Positions 1 through 8,166 of a stretch of 30,428 nt of DNA are shown here, piece by piece (the stretch's first letter is position 1; the number at the start of each line of letters is the position of its first letter). This DNA is from CAZHPR01 sp964534305 (GTDB lineage Bacteria; Patescibacteriota; Minisyncoccia; Phycocordibacterales; WO2-35-19): positions 1 through 30,428 of the forward strand of contig CAZHPR010000010.1 in the NCBI GenBank assembly GCA_964534305.1, read 5' to 3'. The notes under the pieces were generated by a model. It did no database searches. It was not told the origin of the DNA and worked only from the letters and a program-made list of their open reading frames with translations. Position numbers and translations under genes: made by a program.

Positions 1-49
1 ACCATCGGAGGAAGGTGCCTTTTTCGTTTGTATTAATAAATTTTTGTAT

Positions 50-98
50 AAAAAAAGGGAGGACGGTGGTCAGTGCTACGACTAACGCATCGCCCTCC
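50..98 (-). terminator. Rho-independent terminator of the structured RNA
   Basis: The minus strand reads GGAGGGCGATG, a loop of about 19 nt, then CACCGTCCTCC, and a run of seven T at 56-50. The stem has 11 positions with a single A-C mismatch. Confidence 0.7.
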
Positions 99-254
99 TG
101 CCTATTCTGACTGCGTCTCAAGTAAGTCCCGAGACCCGGACGCGGGTGGCTCTTGGAAATACTTGTCAGAGGCAAATAAAGATCAGTCCAACCCTGCTGG
201 CTTGCCAGGGGGACATGGAGGAGACTCACCCTTGCTTGGCGGAAGTGAGAGTCT
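50..254 (-). ncRNA. Structured non-coding RNA, family not recognised
   Basis: A free-standing RNA gene of about 205 nt read on the minus strand. It has its own promoter (261-289) and ends in a hairpin followed by seven U. Four helices are visible: H1 (223-253) begins at the predicted transcript start; H2 (186-214) pairs GTCC/GGAC and CCCTG/CAGGG; H3 (99-174) is long, with TGCCT/AGGCA, CTGAC/GTCAG, CAAGTA/TACTTG and an ACCCG/CGGGT tip; H4 (58-98) is the terminator stem. Between H1 and H2 lies an unpaired 8-nt linker, UCCUCCAU (222-215), which contains an anti-Shine-Dalgarno-like core. It is GC-rich compared with the neighbouring uvrC. I see no RNase P, tmRNA, SRP or 6S signature. The helices could also form from the plus strand, but promoter and U-tract both point to minus. 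A regulatory role is inference. Confidence 0.72.
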
Positions 255-260
255 ATTAAA

Positions 261-289
261 ATTATATCACCATCGATTACTAATTGCAA
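261..289 (-). promoter_or_regulatory. Promoter of the structured RNA
   Basis: TTGCAA (289-284), a 17-nt spacer and a perfect TATAAT (266-261) preceded by TGA, giving an extended -10. The -35 box starts three bases after the uvrC stop codon. The predicted start near 254 coincides with the first base of helix H1. The same GGTGATATAAT block recurs at 21843-21848 in front of the 57-residue gene. Confidence 0.75.
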
Positions 290-292
290 GGG

Positions 293-1642
293 TTATTGGG
301 GAGGCAGAAACCCCTTGTTTCTAAGCTTTTTGTGGAAGCTGATAGCAAATCGGTGAGCTTCGCTATTTGCTAGTATTATCTCTCTATCATGCTTCCCTAA
401 CATACTCTTAGCGTACTTGTTGCCAAGTTTTATCTCCTTTGCTTTGTGTCTCTCGTCTTTGGTCACCGCAAAAAGGGCAATATTTTTTTCTTTTATATTT
501 TTTATTATTTCCTCTGCTGTATTTATCTGAGCAGTGCTTCCGTCCACCACAACAATATCCGGTAGCCTCCATTCGCTATGTTTGAATCTCCTTTCCAAAA
601 TTTCTCCTAAAGCTTTTGTGTCATCAGGAATTTTTTGATTTTTTATCTTGAATAAACGGTATTCATTTTTGTTTGCTTCTGATCCTTCTACAACAGTCAT
701 CACTCCGACCATATTGGTCCCTGATATATGAGAAATATCGTAAGCCTCTATTCTAAAGGTGTTTTCTTCAGGACCACCATCTTTGTCTCTCTTTATGATT
801 GCAATGTCATTTATATGTTTTAGAGAGTTTATTGTAAATTTTATATTTGAAGCTTCTTCAAATTTTTTGACCTTTGCGAGTAACTTCATTTCCCTCTCGA
901 GGTCTTTGATGAGCTCTTTCTTTTTGCCTTGGAAGAATTTTTTTATGTGGCTTATTGTTTTTGCATATTCTTTTTTTGAAATTTCTCCTGTGCAAACTCC
1001 TGGGCAAAGTCCGATTTGCCTGTTGAAGCAGGCCTTTGGTTTTCCCCTCAGAAATTCCTTCCTCACAACCGGGGTATTTTTCTGCTGAAAAATCCCCTCA
1101 CTCTTGCGCCGGTCGCGCTCCGAGAGTTGTTCGTACGGAACTTCTGAGGGGACGCACTGATCCCTAAAAGGGAAAATCTTCCTTACAATTTTTAGAGCTT
1201 CTTTGAGTTGCCCCCCGTGAGGAAACGGCCCGAAAGAAGCTTTCAGCTCCAAGCTTTTAGCTTGTAGTTCCCTCTCTCTTACAACCAGCACTCTTGGAAA
1301 ATCTTCTTCTGTTATAACCACGTAGTTAAAGCTCTTTTGATCTTTGTCGGCACTATTATATTTTGGATTAAGTTTTTTTATAAGTTCTGATTCTAGGAGT
1401 AGCGCTTCTAATACTGAGTCAGTCTTTTCAAACTTTATGTTTACAGCTTCTCCGACCATCCTTTCTATTAGAGGACTTCGCTTTTCCCCTATTTTGGGAC
1501 TGAGGTAGCTTCTTACCCTATTTTTCAAGGAGGTCGCCTTGCCGACATATATTTTCTGGTTATTCTTATCCAGGAAGAAATAGACCCCAGGTGCATCTGG
1601 TAGTTTGGTGGATATTTTTTTGAGTTTGTCTAAATTCTGCAT
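293..1642 (-). CDS. uvrC: Excinuclease ABC subunit C, short form
   Basis: The 449-residue nuclease subunit of nucleotide excision repair, which makes both incisions beside a lesion in the UvrB-DNA complex. In order: the GIY-YIG domain (residues about 14-95, with PGVYFF and IYVGKA); a cysteine-containing segment (QIGLCPGVC); a UvrB-interacting UVR helix pair (about 240-275); and the RNase-H-like endonuclease domain (YDISHISG, VVVDGS, HRFAISFHKK). It stops soon after that, so the C-terminal tandem helix-hairpin-helix domain of the roughly 600-residue E. coli protein is missing. A GC-rich palindromic stretch lies in frame before the cysteine segment. The start ATG has no SD. hisS is divergent, 38 bases away. 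Confidence 0.93.
   Translation of the reverse strand: MQNLDKLKKISTKLPDAPGVYFFLDKNNQKIYVGKATSLKNRVRSYLSPKIGEKRSPLIERMVGEAVNIKFEKTDSVLEALLLESELIKKLNPKYNSADKDQKSFNYVVITEEDFPRVLVVRERELQAKSLELKASFGPFPHGGQLKEALKIVRKIFPFRDQCVPSEVPYEQLSERDRRKSEGIFQQKNTPVVRKEFLRGKPKACFNRQIGLCPGVCTGEISKKEYAKTISHIKKFFQGKKKELIKDLEREMKLLAKVKKFEEASNIKFTINSLKHINDIAIIKRDKDGGPEENTFRIEAYDISHISGTNMVGVMTVVEGSEANKNEYRLFKIKNQKIPDDTKALGEILERRFKHSEWRLPDIVVVDGSTAQINTAEEIIKNIKEKNIALFAVTKDERHKAKEIKLGNKYAKSMLGKHDREIILANSEAHRFAISFHKKLRNKGFLPPQ
1093..1152 (-). repeat. Palindromic insert inside uvrC
   Basis: An inverted repeat TCCCCTCA/TGAGGGGA (1093-1100, 1145-1152) encloses CTCT/AGAG and GCG/CGC pairs. It is GC-rich within an AT-rich gene, and encodes part of a segment (SEVPYEQLSERDRRKSEG) that I would not expect between FPFR and the CFNRQIG motif of UvrC. 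The reading frame is kept. It resembles intergenic palindromes elsewhere in the window in being built on CCCC/GGGG arms. Confidence 0.5.
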
Positions 1643-1645
1643 ACA

Positions 1646-1674
1646 TTGTTTTTACATCTTTTTTGAGATAAAAT
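1646..1674 (+). promoter_or_regulatory. Probable hisS promoter
   Basis: TTGTTT (1646-1651), 17 nt, TAAAAT (1669-1674). The expected start lies at about 1681, exactly on the first hisS ATG. The message is therefore either leaderless or read from the ATG at 1711. Confidence 0.5.
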
Positions 1675-1680
1675 CAAAGA

Positions 1681-2970
1681 ATGTTTACATTTGGAAATAA
1701 GAAGCTTCCTATGGAAAGCTATAAAGGGGTTAGAGATTTTTTCCCAGAAGATCAGGCGGTTTTGAATTATATATTTTCTGTGATGAGAAAGACAGTAGAA
1801 TCTTTTGGTTTTGAAGAATACAACGCTTCAATACTTGAATATTCTGAGTTATACAAAGCCAAGACGAGTGAAGAAATTGTAAATGAACAGACTTATTCTT
1901 TTATTGATCGTGGTGGCAGAGAAGTTACTCTGCGTCCAGAGATGACTCCGACTGTCGCTAGGATGATATCTAGCAAATGGCAAAATTACCCATCGCCAGT
2001 AAGATGGTATTCTATTCCCAACCTCTTTAGGTACGAAAAGCCACAAAGAGGTAGACTCCGAGAGCATTTCCAGCTCAACGCAGATATATTTGGTGTTTCT
2101 TCTCCGTATGCTGATGCTGAGATAATATCTCTGGCTCATTCTCTTATGAAAAATTTTGGAGCCAAAGATGAAGATTTTGAAATAAGGATAAATAGTAGAG
2201 AATTTTTGGGAGACTTTGTCTCCGGTTTGGGATTGAAGGAAGATCAAAAATCTGATTTTTATAGAATACTAGACAAGAAGGACAAGATGGACGAGTCTGA
2301 ATTCAAATCTTTAGTAAAGGATTTGCTCGGAGAAAATGTTGCAAATAGTATTATGGAGAAGTTTTATTATGGAGAAGCTCTTCTTACTATGATGCAAACA
2401 AGTGATTCTGCAAAGTACTTGAATAATGTCATAGACATACTAAAGAATCTCGGTATAAAAAATATAAAGTTTTCGCCGACTCTAACAAGAGGCTTTGATT
2501 ATTATACGGGTATTGTTTTTGAAGTTTTTGATACAAACTCTGCAAACAACAGATCTCTCTTTGGTGGTGGTAGGTATGACAAGCTTTCCCAAAACTTTAT
2601 AGATCAACCGATACCAGCGGTAGGTTTCGGTATGGGAGACGTTACCGCAAGAGATTTTCTCGAGACACACAGCCTTTTGCCAGAGAGAGTGAATTCGTTG
2701 GATATTTATATCGCAATAGCTGGAGAAACAGACCTGATACCTGTTTACAAAGTTGCTGACAAACTGAGAGAAGAGGGACTTAAAGTCGCGGTAGATATAT
2801 CTGGTAAGAAGCTTCCAGATCAGCTAAAAAATTTGGATAAGAGAAATACAAGATTTGTGATGATTGTTGGAGAAAAAGAGATAGAAAGCAAAAAGTTTGT
2901 ATTGAGAGATGTAAAGACAAGAGAAGAGTCGGAGCTCTCCCTCAATGAGATTGTAGAAAAAATAAAATAA
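1681..2970 (+). CDS. hisS: Histidine--tRNA ligase
   Basis: A class II synthetase that charges tRNA-His with histidine using ATP. The 429 residues carry the family signature: KGVRDFFPED near the N-terminus, TLRPEMTP (motif 1 region), motif 2 FRYEKPQRGRLREHFQLNAD, the histidine-specific TRGFDYYTGIVFEVF, motif 3 (AVGFGMGDV), and a C-terminal anticodon-binding domain from about residue 335 (DIYIAIAG). Length is normal. The ATG at 1681 would give a leaderless transcript from the promoter just upstream. The in-frame ATG at 1711 (MESYKGVRDFF) fits the usual family N-terminus better, so the start is uncertain by ten residues. The stop is followed one base later by the next gene, so the two are probably co-translated. 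Confidence 0.95.
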   Translation: MFTFGNKKLPMESYKGVRDFFPEDQAVLNYIFSVMRKTVESFGFEEYNASILEYSELYKAKTSEEIVNEQTYSFIDRGGREVTLRPEMTPTVARMISSKWQNYPSPVRWYSIPNLFRYEKPQRGRLREHFQLNADIFGVSSPYADAEIISLAHSLMKNFGAKDEDFEIRINSREFLGDFVSGLGLKEDQKSDFYRILDKKDKMDESEFKSLVKDLLGENVANSIMEKFYYGEALLTMMQTSDSAKYLNNVIDILKNLGIKNIKFSPTLTRGFDYYTGIVFEVFDTNSANNRSLFGGGRYDKLSQNFIDQPIPAVGFGMGDVTARDFLETHSLLPERVNSLDIYIAIAGETDLIPVYKVADKLREEGLKVAVDISGKKLPDQLKNLDKRNTRFVMIVGEKEIESKKFVLRDVKTREESELSLNEIVEKIK

Positions 2971-2971
2971 T

Positions 2972-3550
2972 ATGCGGAAAATATTTTTTGATATTGAAAC
3001 ACAGAATATTTTTCAAGATGTCGGTAGCAACAACCCGGCCGATCTCTCCATCTCTCTATTGGCTATCTATGATTCGGGTACAGAAAGTTATGATTCCTTT
3101 TTGCACACTGAGTTATCAAGACTCTGGCCGATTATAGAAAGTGCCGATGCTTTGGTTACATTTAATGGCGATCATTTTGATATACCCCTTTTAAATAAGT
3201 ACTATTCTGGCGATCTCACAAAAATAAAGAGCATAGACTTGCTCAAAGAGATGCAGAAGTCAGCTGGCCGTAGGATGAAGTTGGACCAGATTGCCGAAGG
3301 TACTTTGGGCACCAAAAAAAGCGGTCATGGATTGGACGCTATAACTTGGTGGAAAAATGGAGAGATAGAAAAAATTAGAAAATACTGTATAGACGATGTG
3401 CGTATAACCAAAGAGCTTTATGATTATGCTCTAAAAAATGGCGAACTAATTTTCAAAGAAGGACCAAATATGAACCGGGTTAAGCTTGATACGAGCGGCT
3501 GGGAGGCTCCCGTAGATTCTCCTTCTATGAACTTTACTCTACCCTTCTAG
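2972..3550 (+). CDS. RNase H-like (DEDD/YprB-type) exonuclease
   Basis: A 192-residue protein of the DnaQ-like RNase H fold, predicted to remove nucleotides from 3' ends with two metal ions. Visible acidic motifs: FFDIETQN (Exo I, D and E), LVTFNGDHFDIPLL (Exo II, N and D) and YCIDDVRITKELYDY (Exo III, Y-x3-D, the DEDDy-type arrangement). It resembles the stand-alone YprB/RNase_H_2 domain. The start is one base after the hisS stop with no SD of its own, so translation is probably coupled. The substrate (DNA repair or RNA processing) cannot be read from the sequence. It ends 15 bases from the convergent uppP. Confidence 0.8.
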   Translation: MRKIFFDIETQNIFQDVGSNNPADLSISLLAIYDSGTESYDSFLHTELSRLWPIIESADALVTFNGDHFDIPLLNKYYSGDLTKIKSIDLLKEMQKSAGRRMKLDQIAEGTLGTKKSGHGLDAITWWKNGEIEKIRKYCIDDVRITKELYDYALKNGELIFKEGPNMNRVKLDTSGWEAPVDSPSMNFTLPF

Positions 3551-3565
3551 GCTTCCCAACTAAAT

Positions 3566-4348
3566 CTATAGAAGTAAGAGTATTATTACCGAAATGGCTA
3601 AGCGATAGATTATAAAGGGGGTGAAGGAGTTTTTGGATAGATATTTTACGAGAAACCTAACCGCCCAAAGTCCAGAAAAGAAAGCGGTGAAAAATCCAAT
3701 CATTGTCGGTATATTTATAAAATTTTGAAAATTAGAGATACCGATATCTAATAATGTTTTTAGACCGGCTCCAAAAATAACAGGGATACCGAGGAGAAAT
3801 GCAAATTTTATGGATTCTTCTCTTGATAACCCAAATATCAATCCGCCAGAAATTGAAGAGCCGGATCGAGAAAAACCAGGTATCAGAGCCAGAGATTGAA
3901 AGACTCCGATAAAAAATCCTTTTACCGCTCCTATGCCTCCCTTGCCCCGCCCAAATCTATCAGCGATCAAAAACAACAAACTTCCCAATATAAGAGCGTA
4001 GGCGACGTGCTCTGAGTTTCTAAACATTGATTCAATCTTATCTCCATAGAGGAAACCCAAAACTCCGGCTGGTATTGAACCAAATATGATTGCAAGGAGT
4101 ATCTTGGAAGACCTTGCCGAAGGTCCTTCGGTCAAAGTGTCAGTTATAAGCCTTCTTATATCACCACCGAAATATATAATAATAACCAAGAGCGTCGCGA
4201 GGTGTAAGAGGACATCAAACTCCAAACTGCCAGATATATTTAGGCCAAGCAGATCTCTTATTATAATCAGGTGACCAGATGATGATACAGGCAAAAATTC
4301 AGTAAGTCCCTGCACTAATCCGAGAATAATTGATTCTAGTATATTCAT
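3566..4348 (-). CDS. uppP: Undecaprenyl-diphosphatase
   Basis: A BacA/UppP-family integral membrane phosphatase that recycles undecaprenyl pyrophosphate to the monophosphate carrier used in peptidoglycan and glycan export. Its 260 residues show the two signature repeats, GLTEFLPVSSSGHL (residues about 14-27) and PGFSRSGSSISGGL, with alternating hydrophobic segments suggesting seven or eight membrane helices. Length is typical. The leader is AAATAAAATAA with no SD. It diverges from the DsbA-like gene across a 59-base AT-only promoter region. In other bacteria the enzyme confers bacitracin tolerance. Confidence 0.95.
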   Translation of the reverse strand: MNILESIILGLVQGLTEFLPVSSSGHLIIIRDLLGLNISGSLEFDVLLHLATLLVIIIYFGGDIRRLITDTLTEGPSARSSKILLAIIFGSIPAGVLGFLYGDKIESMFRNSEHVAYALILGSLLFLIADRFGRGKGGIGAVKGFFIGVFQSLALIPGFSRSGSSISGGLIFGLSREESIKFAFLLGIPVIFGAGLKTLLDIGISNFQNFINIPTMIGFFTAFFSGLWAVRFLVKYLSKNSFTPFIIYRLAISVIILLLL

Positions 4349-4407
4349 TTATTTTATTTATTGGTGTGTAGTATAATTATTATAACATTATATTTTAAAC
4401 AAATTCT
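4349..4407. promoter_or_regulatory. Divergent promoter region uppP / thioredoxin
   Basis: Fifty-nine almost pure A/T bases between two divergent genes. TATAAT at 4372-4377 is the likely plus-strand -10 box, with only a weak -35 near 4350-4355. On the minus strand, TTGTTT and several TATAAT-like hexamers are present, but no pair is clearly best. Confidence 0.4.
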
Positions 4408-5106
4408 ATGAATGACAAACTTATACTTCCATTATCAATAATTATTGCCGGTCTTCTTATTGGTGGTGGTATATATCTAAACGGTAGAATTGAAGGTGAA
4501 AAAACTCCAACACCCAACAAGGTGATGAGTGACAATGCCAAAAATATGATTCGGCCAATAGATGCAAACGACCACATACTAGGTAGTTCCAATGCTAGAG
4601 TTATAGTTGTTGAATATTCTGATACCGAATGTAGTTTTTGTAAACAATTCCATTCTACTATGCTTCGTATAATGAGAGAGTATGGGAGTTTGGGCAAAGT
4701 TGCTTGGGTCTACAGACACTTTCCCATAACAGAGATACACAAAAGGGCAGCCAAGGAAGCAGAGGCGCTTGAGTGTGCTTCTGAACTCGGTGGTAATCCA
4801 AAGTTTTGGGAGTATGCAAATAGGTTGTATGAGATTACTCCTTCCAACGATGGGCTAGATCCTAAAGAGCTTACAAATATTGCAAAGTATGTTGGACTCT
4901 CTTCCGAACAGTTTGACACTTGTCTTAGTAGTGGCCAATACGCACCAAGGGTAGAGCTGGATGCAAACAACGCAAGAGAAATGGGCGCTTCGGGTACTCC
5001 GTATAGTGTTCTTATAGACACAAAGACCGGAGAGCATTATCCGTTGGAGGGCGCCTATCCTTATACACAACTAAAACAGGCCATAGACCTAATACTAGAG
5101 AGCTAG
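4408..5106 (+). CDS. Membrane-anchored DsbA-like thiol oxidoreductase
   Basis: A 232-residue thioredoxin-fold protein of the DsbA/Thioredoxin_4 type. A single hydrophobic N-terminal helix (residues 5-24) anchors it, with the catalytic domain outside. The active site is C75-S-F-C78 (TECSFCKQFH), and the cis-proline loop is GTPYSVLI near residue 200. Both are expected for an enzyme that forms or isomerises disulfides in exported proteins. There is no lipobox or cleavage site, so I read the helix as an anchor. The stop overlaps the end of the convergent helicase gene by 12 bases. The leader is AT-rich without SD. The nearest candidate client is the secreted protein at 8167, which has two cysteines, but that link is speculative. 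Confidence 0.88.
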   Translation: MNDKLILPLSIIIAGLLIGGGIYLNGRIEGEKTPTPNKVMSDNAKNMIRPIDANDHILGSSNARVIVVEYSDTECSFCKQFHSTMLRIMREYGSLGKVAWVYRHFPITEIHKRAAKEAEALECASELGGNPKFWEYANRLYEITPSNDGLDPKELTNIAKYVGLSSEQFDTCLSSGQYAPRVELDANNAREMGASGTPYSVLIDTKTGEHYPLEGAYPYTQLKQAIDLILES

Positions 5107-8049
5107 TCGCTTAAGAGCGCAGTATTCACACTCTTTGTTGTCGCAAGTTTCTTTGAGGAAGTCTCCGGACCAGACTGATGCTAAGAGTCTATCTATCTCA
5201 AGCTTGACCTTCTGTTCATCTATTTTTGTGATATCAAGTTTTATGATTGGGCATCTACTTTTGGTATCAGCTTGACTGCTTGAAGTTTTTGGGCGAGGTT
5301 TTATAAATACCAAACTTGGTTCTATTGATTTGCCTCTAAATTTCATATTTTCTGCTAGTAGTATTTTGTAAAATACTAACTGTCGGAAATAATCACCATC
5401 TGAATTTTTTGTCTCTCCCCTTATTTCGTTTACACTTTTTGCCAGAGCTGTCTTGTAATCAAAAACCAAAACCCTATCTGCTTGGTTTATTACAGAGTCT
5501 AGCTTACCGTGTAATCTTATTTTTATTTTTTCTTTCTCCACTTCGTGCTCATATTCCCTCTCAAACCAATTTTCTACAAATACTTCTCCTTCAGAATGAA
5601 AGTGTTCTTCAAGGGCTGTTGCGACGATGGGGGCTGATTCTCGAATCTCTTCTAGGATTGATTCTCTTTCAAATTTTGGCAATAGAGATTTGTTTATATA
5701 TTCACTGGTTGTTTGTATTATGGTTTTTGTTATATCTTTAACGCTCCTCTCTTTTTGCTTCCAGACTCTTGCCATAGCCTCATGCATTGCGTTGCCCTTC
5801 TCTCCGGTTGCGCTAGGAGCCTCTGGAAGCTTTAAAATACTTTTATACAAAAATTCACTCGGACAATTTAAAAAGTGGTTTAGGGCTGTTACCGAAAGAC
5901 CTTTTTCAAGAAGGGTGTTTTGTGAATACTCGATAAGATTTTTGAATTCTTTGGATTTAATATCTTCTATCTTTTTTATTGTGCTTTTTGTCTCGATTGC
6001 TTCTATTTTTTTGTGAAGCAGATGGTCCTTATCCATCTCCGAAAGAAATCTAAGTGGTGTCAGTGTCCTGGAGGTATCATTTTCTGAAAAACTTATAGTG
6101 ATGTGTTTCTTGGCTCTTGTAAGGGCAACATAAAAGAGCCTCCTCTCGTCCCTTATTTCTTCGTTTTCTTTTTCTCTTGGTAACACAAAGAAATCTCCTT
6201 TTCTTTTGTTTATCCAACTCTCTTCTGTTGCAAAGGGGATAAAAACATAATCAAATTCGAGACCTTTTGATGAGTGGGCAGTAAGTATATTTACTCTACT
6301 ACTTCGTTTTCCGGAGTTTATTTTTAGTATTCTTTTTTCTGCTGATTTTTTGTAATCTAAAAGTGTTTTTATAACTCCAACCGGGTCACTGACTTTTTTT
6401 GATACAACAATATCTTTTATGAGCGCAAACAAGTCTCTCCAGACTTCTGACGATTCTGCACTTCTTGTAATTATTTTTGTAAGTCCTGAAAGATCAGCAA
6501 GCTCTTCAAAGTATTCTAAGGTCTCGGTGTTTGATATTTTTTTCAACAAAAACTCTACTTCTGGTATTGTCTTTTTTATGGTCTCAAAGTCATCTTTCTT
6601 GATAGATAGAAGTATTTCTCTTTGTTTTTCTATATCCAAGTTCCACAACCCATAACCTACTGTTTTACCAAAGGATTCTATTTTGCTCGGATCAAGTATA
6701 TATTCTAATAACTCAAAGAGGATTATACCCACCGGATGACTAAACACGTTTATTCCTCTTTCTGCGTAAGCGCTGATGTTGTTTTTTTCGAGAGCAGAAA
6801 GTATTTCTCGTACTTCTTTATTTTTTCTAACTATTATTGCGATACTTTCTGTCCCCTCTGACTCCAATATTTCTTTTATATTTTTTGAGATAAATGATAT
6901 CTCGGTATCTGTATCGGGGGAATTTATTATCTCTATTGGTCTGTTTTTGATGCTTTTACCGGCTTTGAGTTTTATGCGCAATTTCTCGTATTCTCCTTGG
7001 CCATAATTTTCTTCTATCATTTTAAATGAAGCATCAAGTATACTCTGGTGAGATCTATAATTATCTTCAAGATTTATAACCTTTATATCCCTCCACCTCT
7101 TTTCAAAATAAAGAAAGTTTTGGACCGAGGCCCCTTGGAAACGGTATATCGCTTGTTTCTCGTCGCCCACCACAAAGAGGTTTGGGTTTTCAAAAAAATC
7201 AGCAATTGTCTGTATCAGCAAATTTTGAGCATCATTTGTATCCTGATGCTCGTCAACTAGCATATAGAGGTATTTTTCTTGTAGAAGCTGTAGTAGAAGG
7301 CGGTCTCTCTTTAGAGCGAGGACAAGTTCAAAAATTAAATCATCAAAATCTATCTTTTTTTCCAACCTTTTTCTCTCTTCATATTCTCTATAAACTTTGG
7401 CAAAGAGAATTGTTTTTTGGCACTTTTCTATTCTCTTCTCCGCTTCAGCTTTTAGTTTGCCTTTGCTCATACCCCTGGTAGAAATAGAATCTTCACTTGT
7501 CTCTATTCTCTTTATTTCTTCCTCTGCAAAAGATTCTATGATCTCTCCGGTCCAAGCTTCCTTTTTGCACTCGGATATTGTTTGCAAAATTTTGTAGATA
7601 TAAAAGTCCGGCTCCCCAAGTGGTCTTAGTTTTGAAAATTCCTTTTGCTTTAGTATTTCTCTTATGATTGATTCTGCTTCTACTTCTGTAATCTGCTCAT
7701 TTCTATAAAGGTGCAAAAAATGATCCTCAAATTCATTTATTACCGAACGAGCAAACGAATGAAATGTGTGTATGTGCACCTCGTCGGCTCTTGTCCCTAT
7801 TATTTCTCTAAGTTTTATACGCATATTACGAACACCAACCTCAGTAAAGGTGAGAGCGAGTATCCCAGAGGCTGGGGTGTCGGTTTCTTTCAAAATCTTT
7901 GCAATTCGGAGTGTTAGGATAGTTGTTTTGCCTGTGCCAGGGCCAGCAATGACCATAACTGGTCCATCTATCGTATCTACTGCTTCCTTCTGCTTTTTGC
8001 TCAACCTCTCGTATTGTTTTGTAAATTCTTCACTTGTCATCTTTGTCAT
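5095..8049 (-). CDS. UvrD/PcrA-type helicase fused to a RecB/AddB-like nuclease
   Basis: A 984-residue SF1A helicase-nuclease for DNA repair or double-strand-end processing. Helicase motifs: Walker A GPGTGKT (residues 36-42), ALTFTE (Ia), DEHQD (II), VVGDEKQAIYRFQGA (III), EDNYRSH (IV), TAHSSKGLEFDYV (V) and YVALTRAKK (VI). The C-terminal third is a PD-(D/E)xK nuclease: GNAMHEAM, LHGKLDSV, FDYKT and a QLVFYK helix. A cysteine in FLNCPSEF plus C-x4-C-x2-C at the very end match the Fe-S staple of AddB-type nucleases. I chose the ATG at 8049 (MTKMTSEEF), after GGGGGAG. The frame stays open to 8097, but that extension is encoded by a palindromic repeat. ATG 8040 is also possible. Confidence 0.9.
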   Translation of the reverse strand: MTKMTSEEFTKQYERLSKKQKEAVDTIDGPVMVIAGPGTGKTTILTLRIAKILKETDTPASGILALTFTEVGVRNMRIKLREIIGTRADEVHIHTFHSFARSVINEFEDHFLHLYRNEQITEVEAESIIREILKQKEFSKLRPLGEPDFYIYKILQTISECKKEAWTGEIIESFAEEEIKRIETSEDSISTRGMSKGKLKAEAEKRIEKCQKTILFAKVYREYEERKRLEKKIDFDDLIFELVLALKRDRLLLQLLQEKYLYMLVDEHQDTNDAQNLLIQTIADFFENPNLFVVGDEKQAIYRFQGASVQNFLYFEKRWRDIKVINLEDNYRSHQSILDASFKMIEENYGQGEYEKLRIKLKAGKSIKNRPIEIINSPDTDTEISFISKNIKEILESEGTESIAIIVRKNKEVREILSALEKNNISAYAERGINVFSHPVGIILFELLEYILDPSKIESFGKTVGYGLWNLDIEKQREILLSIKKDDFETIKKTIPEVEFLLKKISNTETLEYFEELADLSGLTKIITRSAESSEVWRDLFALIKDIVVSKKVSDPVGVIKTLLDYKKSAEKRILKINSGKRSSRVNILTAHSSKGLEFDYVFIPFATEESWINKRKGDFFVLPREKENEEIRDERRLFYVALTRAKKHITISFSENDTSRTLTPLRFLSEMDKDHLLHKKIEAIETKSTIKKIEDIKSKEFKNLIEYSQNTLLEKGLSVTALNHFLNCPSEFLYKSILKLPEAPSATGEKGNAMHEAMARVWKQKERSVKDITKTIIQTTSEYINKSLLPKFERESILEEIRESAPIVATALEEHFHSEGEVFVENWFEREYEHEVEKEKIKIRLHGKLDSVINQADRVLVFDYKTALAKSVNEIRGETKNSDGDYFRQLVFYKILLAENMKFRGKSIEPSLVFIKPRPKTSSSQADTKSRCPIIKLDITKIDEQKVKLEIDRLLASVWSGDFLKETCDNKECEYCALKRLAL

Positions 8050-8093
8050 AATACCATAACTCCCCCTACCCCCTCTTAATGTAAGAGGGGGTG
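8050..8093 (-). repeat. Dispersed palindromic element, copy 1
   Basis: A perfect 11-bp palindrome ACCCCCTCTTA/TAAGAGGGGGT (8068-8078, 8082-8092) with a 3-nt loop. On the minus strand it is followed by TAGGGGGAGTTATG. The same arrangement, CCCTCTTA/TAAGAGGG and then AGGGAGTTATG, occurs on the plus strand at 20546-20581, so this is one repeat family in two orientations. Confidence 0.65.
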
Positions 8094-8116
8094 TCAAAAA
8101 TAACCCCAGGTCTGTT

Positions 8117-8144
8117 TTGACAAAATTTCATGAATTAGTATTAT
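8117..8144 (+). promoter_or_regulatory. Promoter of the secreted-protein gene
   Basis: Perfect TTGACA (8117-8122), a 16-nt spacer, TATTAT (8139-8144). The start is expected near 8151, directly before AGGAGG at 8152-8157, so the leader is very short and consists mostly of the SD. Confidence 0.75.
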
Positions 8145-8166
8145 TTAGTTTAGGAGGACATACTGG

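Noticed and set aside
50..254. tmRNA, RNase P RNA, SRP RNA or 6S RNA
   Set aside because: None of the family signatures I know (tag reading frame and CCA end, GAGGAAAGUCC, helix 8 motif, paired 5' and 3' ends around a bubble) are present.
73..324. 83-codon plus-strand frame over the RNA gene
   Set aside because: It runs against the promoter and terminator, has no SD and overlaps the uvrC end; its Gly/Pro/Ser-rich product reflects the RNA helices.
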